This document shows, one piece after another, positions 1-9,173 of a stretch of DNA of 64,000 bases. The DNA is from Paenilisteria rustica (GTDB lineage Bacteria; Bacillota; Bacilli; Lactobacillales; Listeriaceae). Both the position numbers and the translations under genes were made by a program. The notes under the pieces are model-generated. The model was given only the letters and a program-made list of their open reading frames with translations, was not told the origin of the DNA and ran no database searches. How positions within the stretch are numbered: position 1 is the first letter of the stretch; each line of letters starts with the position of its first letter. The stretch lies in assembly GCF_013820765.1 (NCBI RefSeq), contig NZ_JABJVM010000002.1, positions 62,001 through 126,000 on the forward strand, given 5' to 3'.

Positions 1-1036
1 AGAAGTAGTTGAGAAATATGGCGCAGATTCGCTACGTTATACATTATCCACAGGAACAGCGCCAGGACAAGACTTGAAATTCAGTTTTGAGAAAGTAGAA
101 TCAACTTGGAATTTCATCAACAAAATTTGGAACGCTTCCCGTTTTGCTTTGATGAATATGGAAGGCATGAAATATGAAGCAATCGACTTATCGAACGTAA
201 CAGAAGTGAGTGACAAGTGGATTTTAACACGACTTAATGAAACGATTGAAACGGTGACCAATCTTGCTGAAAAATACGAGTTTGGTGAAGTGGGTCGAAC
301 TCTTTACAATTTCATTTGGGATGAGTTCTGTGATTGGTATATTGAAATTGCTAAAATATCCTTATATGGTGACGATTTAGAGGCAAAACAAACGACAAGA
401 TCTGTTCTAGCATATGTGTTGGATAATACGATGCGTTTGCTACACCCTTTCATGCCATTTGTAACCGAAGAAATTTGGCAAAACCTACCTCACGAAGGGG
501 CGTCCATCACCATTGCAGATTGGCCTAAAGTCAATAAAGAACAAATCGATAAGGAAGCCGCAGAGTCAATGAAGTTGCTTGTGGAAGTTATTCGAGCAGT
601 TCGTAATATTCGAGCAGAAGTAAACACTCCACTCAGCAAACAAATTGAGTTACAACTGAAACCAAAAACAGAAACACACAAAGCTATTTTGGAGGCGAAT
701 ATTTCTTATATTGAGCGCTTCTGTAATCCTGAAACAACTACGATCTCTTTTGATATCGAGCCTTCAAAAACTGCAATGACAGCCGTAGTATCTGGAGCAG
801 AGATATACTTGCCACTAGAAGGTCTCATAAACATTGATGAGGAGATTGCGCGATTAGAAAAAGAGCTATCAAAATGGAAAAAAGAAGTTTCGCGCGTGCA
901 AGGCAAATTATCTAATGAAAAATTTATGGCAAAAGCACCAGAAAATGTTATTGAAGAAGAACGAGCAAAAGAAAAAGACTACATGGAGAAAAAACTATTG
1001 GTCGAAGAAAGAATTAATTCATTGAAAAACAATTAA
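1..1036 (+). CDS. valS: Valine-tRNA ligase, C-terminal part (5' truncated by window edge)
   Basis: Cytoplasmic enzyme that charges tRNA-Val. The reading frame is open from base 2, so about 344 C-terminal residues are present. The first residues ([13 protein letters not shown]) correspond to the stretch just after the KMSKS loop of class I synthetases, so the Rossmann domain lies upstream of the window. Next come the helical anticodon-binding domain ([13 protein letters not shown], then [12 protein letters not shown]) and, in the last ~65 residues, a charged coiled-coil arm starting near [14 protein letters not shown], typical of ValRS. folC follows after a terminator hairpin, as in Bacillus and Listeria. 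A T-box would normally sit upstream, outside the window. Confidence 0.97.
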   Translation, partial: EVVEKYGADSLRYTLSTGTAPGQDLKFSFEKVESTWNFINKIWNASRFALMNMEGMKYEAIDLSNVTEVSDKWILTRLNETIETVTNLAEKYEFGEVGRTLYNFIWDEFCDWYIEIAKISLYGDDLEAKQTTRSVLAYVLDNTMRLLHPFMPFVTEEIWQNLPHEGASITIADWPKVNKEQIDKEAAESMKLLVEVIRAVRNIRAEVNTPLSKQIELQLKPKTETHKAILEANISYIERFCNPETTTISFDIEPSKTAMTAVVSGAEIYLPLEGLINIDEEIARLEKELSKWKKEVSRVQGKLSNEKFMAKAPENVIEEERAKEKDYMEKKLLVEERINSLKNN

Positions 1037-1047
1037 ATGAACTATTT

Positions 1048-1089
1048 CAGACCTTCTGTGCACATATTTTTGCAGGAGGTCTGATTTTT
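1048..1089 (+). terminator. Intrinsic terminator after valS
   Basis: The 7-bp stem CAGACCT/AGGTCTG (1048-1054 with 1077-1083) is followed by ATTTTTA. It lies 12 bases after the valS stop and ends shortly before the folC ribosome binding site, so it probably limits read-through into folC. Confidence 0.7.
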
Positions 1090-1110
1090 AGTATAGAAAG
1101 GATGATACAT

Positions 1111-2394
1111 ATGAACCTTAAAAGCTATACAGAAGCTCTGGAATGGATTCATGGGACATTACGCATGGGTATTAAACCTGGACTTATGCGAATGGAATGG
1201 ATGCTTGCTAGGCTTGCTAATCCAGAGACTAAAAATAAGTGGGTACACATCGCTGGTACGAATGGAAAGGGCTCAACATTAACGTTTCTCCGTAATATTC
1301 TAGAGCAATCCGGATATAGAGTGGGAACATTTACATCGCCTTATATTGAGACGTTTAACGAACGGATTAGCGTCAATGGCGCACCTATTGATGACGAAAA
1401 AATTGTTGTACTCTGTAACAGAATAAAACCTTTAGCTGATGAACTCGCTCAAACAGAGATGGGTCATCCGTCTGAATTTGAAATCATTACGGTTATGATG
1501 TTTCTTTACTTTGCTGAGTATGATCACATCGATATTGCCCTTATTGAAGTCGGACTAGGAGGTAGGCTTGATTCCACAAATGTCATTACACCTCTAGTTT
1601 CTGTTGTCACAACGATAGGTATGGATCACATGGAGTTTCTAGGTAATTCGCTCGAAAGTATTGCGATGGAGAAAGCGGGTGTGATCAAGAAGCATATACC
1701 TATTGTGAGTGGTGTAATACAAACAGAAATACGTATGCTATATGAAGAGAAAGCGAATGAATGTGAATCTCGCCTATATCAACTAGATACTCATTTTTCT
1801 ATGCAAAAGCAGGTAGAGGGGGTATTTACGTATAGAACAGAAAATCAGGAAATAACAGATATAGAGGTAGGATTGATGGGTGATCATCAGCTATGCAATG
1901 CTGCGGTTGCTGTAAGAACAGCAACGTTACTTAAGGAGCAACAATTTGTTATTACCGATGAGAATATTAAAAAGGGCTTAAAAATAGCTAAGTGGCCTGG
2001 ACGTATGGAGCTGATACGTGATAACCCAATAATATTCTTAGACGGTGCACATAATCTTGAAGGCATAAAGGTATTGGTGCATTCAGCGAAAAAATTCAAA
2101 GGCGTTCGTATAAAAGTACTTTTCACAGCCATGAAAGATAAAGAATTTACAGAGATGATATCCTTATTAAATGAGATAGGCGATGTACAAATTTATCTAA
2201 CCACTTTTGACTATCCTCGAGCACTTGCAAAAAGTGAAATAAAGCAAATTGCTACTGCTAATAATATTACGGCTGTTGAAAACTGGGAAAATAAGTTGAA
2301 TAACTGGATAGCTAGTGGAGGAGAAGAGATTATTCTAATTACTGGTTCACTTTATTTTATATCGGAAGTTAGAAAGAAATTATTGCAGTATTAA
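1111..2394 (+). CDS. folC: Folylpolyglutamate synthase / dihydrofolate synthase
   Basis: Mur-ligase-family ATP-dependent enzyme that joins glutamate to dihydropteroate and extends the gamma-glutamyl tail of folates in the cytoplasm. 427 aa, the usual size. Visible motifs are the P-loop GTNGKGST (residues 49-56), TSPYIETFNERI just after it, GLGGRLDSTN (central domain), and the C-terminal ligase signature LDGAHNLEG. I chose the ATG at 1111 because GAAAGG ends 9 bases upstream; the in-frame ATG at 1102 abuts that site. It follows valS as in other Bacilli. Confidence 0.95.
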   Translation: MNLKSYTEALEWIHGTLRMGIKPGLMRMEWMLARLANPETKNKWVHIAGTNGKGSTLTFLRNILEQSGYRVGTFTSPYIETFNERISVNGAPIDDEKIVVLCNRIKPLADELAQTEMGHPSEFEIITVMMFLYFAEYDHIDIALIEVGLGGRLDSTNVITPLVSVVTTIGMDHMEFLGNSLESIAMEKAGVIKKHIPIVSGVIQTEIRMLYEEKANECESRLYQLDTHFSMQKQVEGVFTYRTENQEITDIEVGLMGDHQLCNAAVAVRTATLLKEQQFVITDENIKKGLKIAKWPGRMELIRDNPIIFLDGAHNLEGIKVLVHSAKKFKGVRIKVLFTAMKDKEFTEMISLLNEIGDVQIYLTTFDYPRALAKSEIKQIATANNITAVENWENKLNNWIASGGEEIILITGSLYFISEVRKKLLQY

Positions 2395-2408
2395 TACAAT
2401 ATTTATCC

Positions 2409-2438
2409 AAGAAGGCTCTAGCTAAAGGGTCTTTTTTT
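2409..2438 (+). terminator. Probable terminator after folC
   Basis: AAGAAGGCTC pairs with GGGTCTTTTT using several G-U pairs around a TAGCTAAA loop, and ends in a run of seven T. It lies 15 bases after the folC stop. Confidence 0.55.
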
Positions 2439-2476
2439 ATTATTTTATATGTATTCTTGCTAGATGTAAATTGTGC

Positions 2477-2543
2477 ATAAAAGTATTTTGGGCTTCATTT
2501 TCCTTTAGAAATCCTACTTTGCTCTTAGGCAAAATTTGTTTTT
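2477..2543 (+). promoter_or_regulatory. AT-boxes upstream of comC (possible ComK sites)
   Basis: AAAATTTGTTTTT (2531-2543) fits the ComK AT-box pattern AAAA-N5-TTTT, and AAAAGTATTTT (2477-2487) is a second, looser match. Late competence genes such as comC are controlled by ComK in Bacillus and Listeria. The two boxes are about 55 bp apart, more than the usual ComK spacings, and the whole spacer is AT-rich, so chance matches are likely. Confidence 0.25.
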
Positions 2544-2636
2544 AAAGCTACAATTCTATACTAGAAAGCTATTTTGGTAATATGACATTAAAAATTTATC
2601 ATGCTATATTTGTGTCCAAGAACTTGGAGGTGTAGT

Positions 2637-3380
2637 ATGATTTATTTTATTTTATCTGTGTATAGCTTAGTTTTAGCATCCTTTTTGCATGTTGTAGGGG
2701 TAAATTATCCTTTGCGAAAGCCGTTTTTGAGCAGAATATCTTCTGAGTGTGATTATTGTGGGGAGAAACTGACGGCTATTCATATGTTGCCTGTTGTTTC
2801 GTTTGTTCTTCTAAAAGGGCGTACAGGATGCTGCAATCAACCTATGAGTTGGAGTTATTTTATTGTGGAGATATTAGCACCTATATTTGTCTGTATTTTA
2901 TATAGCGTATACGGCCTTGAAAGCCAATTTTATCTATACCTTTTTATATTTTCGCTATTACTGATTCTCTATGTCAGTGATATATTTTATTTGTATATTC
3001 CCAATGTGATTTTATTGGTTTATTTTACTGTTTACACTAGTTACTATGGCTATATTGATTTCGCAGTTCTTTTGCAACATATGTATCAATTAACTATTGG
3101 TGCGGTGGTGTTTTTAGGAATATATTTATTTGTTAGAAAAGGATTTGGCTTTGGAGATATAAAATTATTGATATTGCTTTGTTTTTTTCTGAGTTTGAAA
3201 GAGGCTATATTCATTTTTATCATCGCGGTGTTCTCTGGAGCAATTTTAATGAGTCTGATTGCTATATTTAAGAGAGGAATGGGAAAGAAGCGGATACCAT
3301 TCGTTCCGTTTATCTTATTTGGTTTTTTACTATGTCCATTTGTCAATGATTTGTTCTGGCAATTTGTTTTATATAAGTGA
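2637..3380 (+). CDS. comC: Type IV prepilin peptidase (competence pseudopilus)
   Basis: Membrane aspartic peptidase that cuts the leader from ComG-type pseudopilins and methylates the new N-terminus during DNA uptake. 247 aa with about seven membrane segments. The N-terminal cytoplasmic loop has CDYC plus a later CC pair (the zinc-binding type). Both catalytic aspartates are visible: in SDIFYLYIPN and in the GxGD motif GFGDIKLL. The start is the ATG at 2637, preceded by TTGGAGG; an upstream in-frame ATG at 2601 lacks such a site. The gene is intact. It is noticeably more AT-rich than genes after 12 kb. radC follows 16 bases later. Confidence 0.93.
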   Translation: MIYFILSVYSLVLASFLHVVGVNYPLRKPFLSRISSECDYCGEKLTAIHMLPVVSFVLLKGRTGCCNQPMSWSYFIVEILAPIFVCILYSVYGLESQFYLYLFIFSLLLILYVSDIFYLYIPNVILLVYFTVYTSYYGYIDFAVLLQHMYQLTIGAVVFLGIYLFVRKGFGFGDIKLLILLCFFLSLKEAIFIFIIAVFSGAILMSLIAIFKRGMGKKRIPFVPFILFGFLLCPFVNDLFWQFVLYK

Positions 3381-3396
3381 GAAGGAGGAGAAGCAC

Positions 3397-4071
3397 ATGT
3401 TTATAAGAGAAATGTCTGACACAGAAAAACCACGGGAACGACTTCAGAAAAAAGGGGTGTCAAGTTTATCTAACATCGAATTATTCGCAATCATCCTTGA
3501 AACAGGAAGTAGAACAGAATCTGTTGTAGATTTAGCTAACAAAGTGGTAGCGAGATATTCGGAGATAGCAGATATGAGAGAGATTACATTACAAGAACTA
3601 ACAGAAATAAATGGGATTGGTCTTGCGAAAGCTGCGAAAGTATTAGCTGCAATTGAGATAAGTAAACGAATAGGGAAACAGAAGGTAAACACTTGCCCAG
3701 TAATTAGAGGGCCTCAAGATGGTGCTGATTTAGTTATGCAAGAGATGAGTATGTTGTCTCAGGAACACTTTCACTGCGTTTTTTTAAGTACTAGAAATAG
3801 ACTGGTTCACCGAGAAACAATATTTATTGGTAGCTTGAATAGCAGTGTCGTCCATCCCAGAGAAATTTTCAAACAAGCAATGAAGTATTCTGCGGCTGGT
3901 GTTATGTGTTTTCATAATCATCCTTCTGGCGATGCAAGCCCTTCAAGTCAAGATATTACAGTGACGAAACGGTTAAAAAAAGCAGGGGATTTACTAGGGA
4001 TTCCTTTAATTGATCATATCATTATTGGTAATAATACTTTCACAAGTTTGAAGCAAGAAGGTTATTTCTAA
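3397..4071 (+). CDS. radC: RadC family JAB-domain protein
   Basis: 224 aa. An N-terminal helix-hairpin-helix region (LTEINGIGLAKAAKVLAAIE) precedes the MPN/JAB metalloprotease-like domain with its metal signature HNHPSGDASPS. A direct DNA-repair role is doubtful in most bacteria, and the biochemical activity of RadC is still unsettled; the protein is sometimes linked to competence and mobile DNA. GAAGGAGGAG just upstream fixes the start at 3397. It is probably co-transcribed with comC and lies directly upstream of mreB, the usual Bacillus and Listeria order. Confidence 0.93.
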   Translation: MFIREMSDTEKPRERLQKKGVSSLSNIELFAIILETGSRTESVVDLANKVVARYSEIADMREITLQELTEINGIGLAKAAKVLAAIEISKRIGKQKVNTCPVIRGPQDGADLVMQEMSMLSQEHFHCVFLSTRNRLVHRETIFIGSLNSSVVHPREIFKQAMKYSAAGVMCFHNHPSGDASPSSQDITVTKRLKKAGDLLGIPLIDHIIIGNNTFTSLKQEGYF

Positions 4072-4109
4072 AGAAAAGATAAATATTTCAAGTATCTCAT
4101 CAAAAATTA

Positions 4110-4138
4110 ATGTCTGTTCTTCTTAGTTATGTTATAAT
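4110..4138 (+). promoter_or_regulatory. Extended -10 promoter for the mreBCD operon
   Basis: TGTTATAAT (4130-4138) is a full extended -10 element; the -35 region 17 bp upstream is poor. It lies about 170 bases before mreB, so the transcript would have a long leader, which includes the small inverted repeat TTTATGTG..TACATAAA near 4150-4175. No gene is visible in the 4072-4309 spacer. Confidence 0.6.
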
Positions 4139-4309
4139 AAGATGGTTGTTTATGTGTATCTGTTTTTACATAAAGCATCAAGGGATATCAGCATACCTGA
4201 TTATTAAAAGACAATACTTTGGGGCTGGGAATTTAAGAACTAATAAGTTAATAGAGAGACAGCAATCATGAACAAAGTGATAATTAAGAAGAGAAAAGGA
4301 GATTAATAA

Positions 4310-5323
4310 ATGTTTGGATTTGGTAATAAAGATATTGGAATCGACTTAGGAACAGCAAACACTTTAGTATACATGAAAGGTAAGAGTATTGTTTTAAGAG
4401 AACCGTCAGTTGTAGCAATGAAGAAAGATACACAAGAAATTGTTGCAGTGGGTAGCGAAGCGAAGAATATGATTGGTAGAACACCAGGAAATATTGTTGC
4501 CATTCGTCCAATGAAAGATGGTGTTATTGCTGACTATGATACAACAGCAGCAATGATGAAATATTATATTCAAAAAGCGAGCAAGGGTACGAGCGCAAGT
4601 AAGCCACGTGTTATGATTTGCGTTCCGTCAGGTATAACTGGTGTTGAGAAGCGTGCTGTTACGGACGCTACACGCCAAGCTGGTGCAAAAGAAGCATACA
4701 CAATTGAAGAGCCGTTTGCAGCTGCAATTGGTGCAGGTTTACCAGTGTGGGACCCAACAGGTAGTATGGTTGTAGACATTGGCGGTGGAACGACAGAAGT
4801 TGCTGTTATTTCGCTTGGTGGTATTGTAACCAGCCGTTCAGAGAGGACTGCAGGAGACGATATGGATGACGCTATTATTAATTTCATCCGTAAGAAATAT
4901 AACCTGTTAATTGGGGACCGTACTGCAGAAACAATAAAAATGGAGATTGGCTCAGCGGATCCTGTTAATCTCGGCTTAGAACCATTTAGTATTCGAGGTC
5001 GTGATTTAGTGACTGGGTTACCAAAAACAATTGAAATTTCACCTGAAGAAATAAGCGAGGCATTAGCCGATACGGTTGCTTCGATTATTGATGCAGTGAA
5101 GAGTACTTTGGAAAGCACTCCTCCTGAGCTTTCTGCGGATATCATGGATAAAGGTATCGTTTTAACTGGTGGTGGCGCGCTTCTTCGTAATTTAGATTCA
5201 GCCATTGCAGAAGAAACAAAAATGCCAGTAATTATTGCTGAAAATCCACTTGACTGTGTTGCAATTGGAACAGGTAAATCACTAGAAAATATGGATTTAT
5301 ACAAAAAGAAAAAAATGAATTAA
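4310..5323 (+). CDS. mreB: Rod-shape determining actin-like protein MreB
   Basis: Bacterial actin that forms membrane-associated filaments and guides the elongation machinery (MreC, MreD, RodA, PBP2). 337 aa. The actin-fold nucleotide motifs are visible: phosphate-1 [12 protein letters not shown] (about 10-21), phosphate-2 [11 protein letters not shown], and the adenosine motif [10 protein letters not shown]. The N-terminal MFGFG is the amphipathic membrane tip. AAAAGGAG precedes the ATG. It is the first gene of mreBCD, with mreC 84 bases downstream. Confidence 0.97.
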   Translation: MFGFGNKDIGIDLGTANTLVYMKGKSIVLREPSVVAMKKDTQEIVAVGSEAKNMIGRTPGNIVAIRPMKDGVIADYDTTAAMMKYYIQKASKGTSASKPRVMICVPSGITGVEKRAVTDATRQAGAKEAYTIEEPFAAAIGAGLPVWDPTGSMVVDIGGGTTEVAVISLGGIVTSRSERTAGDDMDDAIINFIRKKYNLLIGDRTAETIKMEIGSADPVNLGLEPFSIRGRDLVTGLPKTIEISPEEISEALADTVASIIDAVKSTLESTPPELSADIMDKGIVLTGGGALLRNLDSAIAEETKMPVIIAENPLDCVAIGTGKSLENMDLYKKKKMN

Positions 5324-5407
5324 TGTAACTTACTTATTTTTTGGTGGATTTTTGGTACCTATTGAACAGTTGTAAAAGAAGAGGATTGACGAGATGAGGT
5401 GTTCATT

Positions 5408-6271
5408 ATGCCACAGTTTTTCTTAAATAAACGTTTAATTATCTTGTTGATATCCATTATTGTTTTAGTAGCATTGGTAGGATATTCACTGAGTGGGAAA
5501 AGTAAAGCATCATGGCCAGAGCAATTTGTGAAAGATGTTGCGGGGTTTGGAGAAAATATTATCTCCAAACCAGTTGGCTTTGTTGCAGGTTTTTTTGATG
5601 GTGCAAAAGACTTAAGAAACACCTACACCGAGAATGAGCATCTAAAAAAACGTTTAGAAGAATTGGCACAACTTGAAAGTAAAGTATCAGATTTAAGTAA
5701 AGAAAATGCAGAGCTAAAAAAATCATTAGATATCGAAGCAGATCTTAGCGATTATGAACCAATTAATGCAACGGTCATTTCACGAAATCCGGACAATTGG
5801 AATACACAAATTCAAATTGACAAAGGTTCTGTGGATGGCGTGAAACCTAATATGGCTGTCCGTACTCCTGAGGGTATGATCGGAAAGGTCACTAAGACAG
5901 GTGCGAAATCTTCGACGGTGAAGTTGCTTAGTTCCACTGATGACAGGAATAGGATTTCTGCGATTGTGCAAGGAAAAGCTGCTGCATACGGTATTATCAA
6001 TGGTTATGATGCTGAGCAAAGATTGTTAGAAATGAAACAATTACCGGTAGATCAAAAATTTACTAAAGGCGAGAAGGTAGTTACATCTGGTTTAGGTGGG
6101 ATTTTCCCGTCAGACATTTTTATTGGGACAATTGAAAAAGTTGAAACGGATAAGATGGGATTATCACAGACTGCTCTTGTGAAACCTGGTGCTGATCTAT
6201 ATGATTTAAGTCACGTCATTGTATTGAAACGTACATTGGAAGGTGATGAATCGGAAGGATCTGGCTCCTGA
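5408..6271 (+). CDS. mreC: Rod-shape determining protein MreC
   Basis: Bitopic membrane protein that links MreB to the periplasmic-side cell-wall elongation complex. 287 aa: short cytoplasmic N-terminus, one membrane helix (about 9-29), a coiled coil (about 72-110, ENEHLKKRLEEL onward), then the two beta domains of MreC. Start chosen at 5408 (MPQFFLNKR), six bases after a GAGGTG ribosome binding site; an in-frame GTG at 5399 overlaps that site. Its stop overlaps the mreD start (TGATG), indicating translational coupling. Confidence 0.95.
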   Translation: MPQFFLNKRLIILLISIIVLVALVGYSLSGKSKASWPEQFVKDVAGFGENIISKPVGFVAGFFDGAKDLRNTYTENEHLKKRLEELAQLESKVSDLSKENAELKKSLDIEADLSDYEPINATVISRNPDNWNTQIQIDKGSVDGVKPNMAVRTPEGMIGKVTKTGAKSSTVKLLSSTDDRNRISAIVQGKAAAYGIINGYDAEQRLLEMKQLPVDQKFTKGEKVVTSGLGGIFPSDIFIGTIEKVETDKMGLSQTALVKPGADLYDLSHVIVLKRTLEGDESEGSGS

Positions 6272-6795
6272 TGAATATGAGAAAAGTAGTTGTAATGCCA
6301 CTTATTGCAATCGCGATTTTTATTTTGGAAGGTGTTTCTAGCATGTTGTTTAGCCAAGCTTTTTTTGGTGAACAACGATTATTTATCCCGCACTTTCTTA
6401 TTGTAATGCTCGTTTTAATGACCGCTTTTTATAGCAGAAATGCTACATTAATTTATGCTTTTATATTGGGAATGGTCTTTGATATTTATTACACGGGGAT
6501 TCTAGGAATTTATTTCGCAATTTTCCCCTTGGTTGTATATCTGACGGATAAATTTATGAAGGTTCTGCAGAATAATATCATGTTAGTTGGGCTTGTAGCT
6601 ATTTTCAATGTGATACTTACGGAGTGTTTAGTATATGGTTTTTATGTCCTTATTGGTGGAACTGATATGGTACTAGCATCCTTTGTAGATCAACGTTTGT
6701 GGACAACGATTTTATTAAATTTAGCGTTCTTTTTGATCATGTATTTCCCATTCAAAAGCTTTTTGTTAAAACTAAAGAGAAGCGATGGAAGATAA
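6271..6795 (+). CDS. mreD: Rod-shape determining protein MreD
   Basis: Integral membrane partner of MreC, 174 aa with five to six hydrophobic helices and a basic C-terminus (LLKLKRSDGR). It has the low sequence complexity typical of the family, so the call rests on size, topology and its position overlapping mreC. The ATG at 6271 shares bases with the mreC stop. A structured element follows before minC. Confidence 0.93.
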   Translation: MNMRKVVVMPLIAIAIFILEGVSSMLFSQAFFGEQRLFIPHFLIVMLVLMTAFYSRNATLIYAFILGMVFDIYYTGILGIYFAIFPLVVYLTDKFMKVLQNNIMLVGLVAIFNVILTECLVYGFYVLIGGTDMVLASFVDQRLWTTILLNLAFFLIMYFPFKSFLLKLKRSDGR

Positions 6796-6811
6796 AATGG
6801 AATGAAAGTTG

Positions 6812-6898
6812 ATATCAGTCTGTTTGCTTGTATGTATTTTGAATACATCACCAGTAAGTTGGTTTTACTTACTGGAGAAGGGCTTTACAGACTGATAT
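6812..6898. other. Three-way-junction inverted repeat between mreD and minC
   Basis: A perfect 12-bp outer stem, ATATCAGTCTGT (6812-6823) with ACAGACTGATAT (6887-6898), encloses two perfect hairpins: ATGTATT/AATACAT (6832-6848, 3-nt loop) and CCAGTAAG/CTTACTGG (6851-6875). Junction strands are 8, 2 and 11 nt. AATTTTATT follows the outer stem. It could be an unusual terminator of the mre transcript, a structured RNA or leader for minC, or a miniature inverted-repeat element. I do not recognise it as a known RNA family. Confidence 0.75.
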
Positions 6899-6973
6899 AA
6901 TTTTATTATGATGGAGAAGTATCTTTTGAATTCTAGTGTATACTAAATATATAGGCTGTGAGGTGAGGGTAAG

Positions 6974-7651
6974 TTGAAAAAGTATGTCCAAATAAAAGGG
7001 ACGAAAGATGGTATAAGCATTTTTTTAAGTGATGTAGCGAGTATTGTCGAACTGGAAGAAGGATTATTGCAACACCTTGAGGAACAGCAGAAAATAGTAT
7101 CTCAGGATCAAAAGTTGTCTGTTCAAGTACATATAGGAAATCGCCTTTTTACAGAAGATGAGGAACAAAGTATTATGACTATTATCCAGGAAAATAGTGC
7201 AATGGAAGTTCGTGGATTTACAAGTAATGTCATGAGTAAACAAGATGCAAAGAAGTGGAAAGAGGAAGAACAGATTTTTTCATTAGCCACAGTCGTGAGG
7301 TCTGGTCAAATAATTAATGTGCCAGGCGATTTACTACTTGTTGGAGATGTTAATCCAGGTGGTTCCATTCGAGCAACAGGTAATATTTTTATTCTTGGAA
7401 ATGTAAAAGGAATTATTCATGCGGGCTTTGAAGGGGATTCGAAAGCGGTTGTTACTGGTAAATTCCAGTATCCATCACAAATTAGAATTGCCGGTGAGAT
7501 TCGCGGATTCGATGATGAGGAAAATAAAGGTCGGGTGGAAGAGAATATTCTGACTGCATATATAGATGAAAAAGGTAAGCTAGGAATTGATAGTTTACAC
7601 ATTTTAAGAAAAATTAGACCAGAAATTTCTAATTTTCAAGGAGGGCAATAA
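6974..7651 (+). CDS. minC: Septum site-determining protein MinC
   Basis: FtsZ polymerisation inhibitor that blocks division near the poles; recruited to the membrane by MinD. 225 aa: N-terminal FtsZ-antagonist domain (1 to ~100), linker, then the right-handed beta-helix domain with its repeated turns (GDLLLVGDVNPGGSIRATGN, then IFILGNVKGIIHAG). It starts with TTG at 6974 after GAGGTGAGGG. minD begins two bases after its stop, so the pair is translationally linked. Confidence 0.95.
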   Translation: MKKYVQIKGTKDGISIFLSDVASIVELEEGLLQHLEEQQKIVSQDQKLSVQVHIGNRLFTEDEEQSIMTIIQENSAMEVRGFTSNVMSKQDAKKWKEEEQIFSLATVVRSGQIINVPGDLLLVGDVNPGGSIRATGNIFILGNVKGIIHAGFEGDSKAVVTGKFQYPSQIRIAGEIRGFDDEENKGRVEENILTAYIDEKGKLGIDSLHILRKIRPEISNFQGGQ

Positions 7652-7653
7652 TC

Positions 7654-8454
7654 ATGGGTGAGGCTATAGTTATAACTTCAGGAAAAGGTGGCGTTGGTAA
7701 GACGACTACAACGGCCAACCTTGGTACAGCACTTGCATTGCAAGGCAAGAAAGTGTGCTTAGTCGATATGGATATCGGACTTCGAAATCTCGATGTTGTT
7801 TTAGGTCTAGAAAATCGCATTATTTATGACCTTGTTGATGTTGTGGAGGGACGTTGTAAGTTGCATCAAGCGGTTATTAAAGATAAACGCTTTGAGGATT
7901 TGCTGTTTCTTTTACCTGCAGCACAAACAACAGATAAGAGTGCTGTCACAGGACAACAAATGAAAGAGTTAATCACGCAAATGAAGCCAGACTACGATTT
8001 TATTCTTATTGATTGCCCAGCTGGAATTGAGCAAGGGTATAAGAATGCCGTTGCCGGTGCAGATCGTGCCTTGGTAGTAACAACGCCAGAAATATCGGCT
8101 GTTCGCGATGCTGATCGGATAATTGGTTTATTGGAGCAAGAGGATATTGAGGCACCTAAGCTGATTATTAATCGTATTCGGACACAAATGATGCGAAATG
8201 GTGATGTAATGGATATTGATGAGATTACGACGCATCTATCTATTGAGTTGATTGGTATTATTATTGATGACGATGAGGTTATTCGTTCTTCTAATAGTGG
8301 TGAGCCAGTCTCTATGCAAGCTAGTAATAAAGCAAGTATTGGATATAGAAACATCGCTCGTAGACTACTTGGTGAATCTATTCCATTGATGTCAATTGAC
8401 GAGCAAAAACAAGGCTTCTTTAGCCGCTTAAAAATCTTATTTGGTGGTAATTGA
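7654..8454 (+). CDS. minD: Septum site-determining ATPase MinD
   Basis: ParA/MinD-family ATPase that binds the membrane in its ATP form and carries MinC. 266 aa. The deviant Walker A motif GKGGVGKT occupies residues 10-17 (signature lysine K11), with IDCPAGIE as the switch/Walker B region. The C-terminus FFSRLKILFGG is the amphipathic membrane-targeting helix. An AAGGAGG site lies within the end of minC. A strong terminator follows. Confidence 0.96.
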   Translation: MGEAIVITSGKGGVGKTTTTANLGTALALQGKKVCLVDMDIGLRNLDVVLGLENRIIYDLVDVVEGRCKLHQAVIKDKRFEDLLFLLPAAQTTDKSAVTGQQMKELITQMKPDYDFILIDCPAGIEQGYKNAVAGADRALVVTTPEISAVRDADRIIGLLEQEDIEAPKLIINRIRTQMMRNGDVMDIDEITTHLSIELIGIIIDDDEVIRSSNSGEPVSMQASNKASIGYRNIARRLLGESIPLMSIDEQKQGFFSRLKILFGGN

Positions 8455-8467
8455 TTAGACAGATAAT

Positions 8468-8524
8468 AAAAGTTGGATTTATTAATGGAGACGTTGATGT
8501 CTCTTATTAATAACCAGCTTTTTT
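8468..8524 (+). terminator. Strong intrinsic terminator after minD
   Basis: A long stem in three blocks: AAAGTTGG/CCAGCTTT, TTATTAAT/ATTAATAA, and GAGAC/GTCTC around a GTTGAT loop, ending in TTTTTT. It ends only 6 bases before the GGAGGAG ribosome binding site of the next gene. Confidence 0.88.
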
Positions 8525-8543
8525 GCTACAGGAGGAGTTTTTT

Positions 8544-9173
8544 ATGGATGAATGGAAATCAGAGGATACACGTCGTATTATAGAAAAGTATAGAGATAGG
8601 AACCCTTTACCTATTGAGAAACAAGAGGAGCAGGCTAGTTTTGAGATCATTAATCATGTGATGAGTAGTGCGGAGGTTTTGTCAGATGATGAAATAAGAG
8701 CGGTTGTCGCCACGTCAAATTACATGTTTTTAATGCCTGCAGATAGGCAAAAATTTATGGAAGAGCTGACGAGATCCTACAATGTTAAGAAAGGTGAGAT
8801 ATTGGCCTGGGAGAAAACAATTAGTGATTCGATGGAAGAGTCTACGGGAAATGCAAAACAGGTTGTATTTGATATGCCAGAAGTATGGATGTACTCCCAA
8901 TTAGCGATTGGACGCTATGACGTTAAGGTGGGAGCAGAGATACAAGCTTTGTTACAGGGCTTTTTTGAGGCATATCCAAGTACGTTCAAAAAAAATGTAG
9001 ATTATAAGTCGATTATCGGTGCGGCGGAATACGCGGTTATTACAAATCGATATCCAGAGTTAAAGGATTTTGACCAACAAACGCTAGCAGATAAATATGA
9101 AGTATCTAGAACATCCCTGGCAGTCTGGTATAGAAATATAAAAAAATATTGTGTCTGGGAGGCATGGCATTGA
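8544..9173 (+). CDS. Unrecognised 209-aa protein with C-terminal helix-turn-helix-like segment
   Basis: I do not recognise this family. The protein is soluble and acidic at its N-terminus, mostly predicted helical, with no membrane segment. The C-terminal ~40 residues (TLADKYEVSRTSLAVWYRN) read like a helix-turn-helix, so DNA binding is possible but unproven. A strong GGAGGAG site precedes the ATG at 8544. The stop codon overlaps the TTG start of the RNase G gene, so the two are translationally coupled. A powerful terminator lies immediately upstream and no separate promoter is obvious. It could be a regulator or an RNase-associated factor; both are guesses. Confidence 0.8.
   Translation: MDEWKSEDTRRIIEKYRDRNPLPIEKQEEQASFEIINHVMSSAEVLSDDEIRAVVATSNYMFLMPADRQKFMEELTRSYNVKKGEILAWEKTISDSMEESTGNAKQVVFDMPEVWMYSQLAIGRYDVKVGAEIQALLQGFFEAYPSTFKKNVDYKSIIGAAEYAVITNRYPELKDFDQQTLADKYEVSRTSLAVWYRNIKKYCVWEAWH

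Noticed and set aside
3-261. Minus-strand frame at 37-261 and similar short antisense frames throughout
   Set aside because: They mirror the codon structure of the real genes and have no ribosome binding sites or family motifs.
4570-5304. Long minus-strand frame (244 codons) inside mreB
   Set aside because: Shadow of the strongly biased mreB coding sequence; Ser/Pro-rich composition typical of antisense frames and no start signal.
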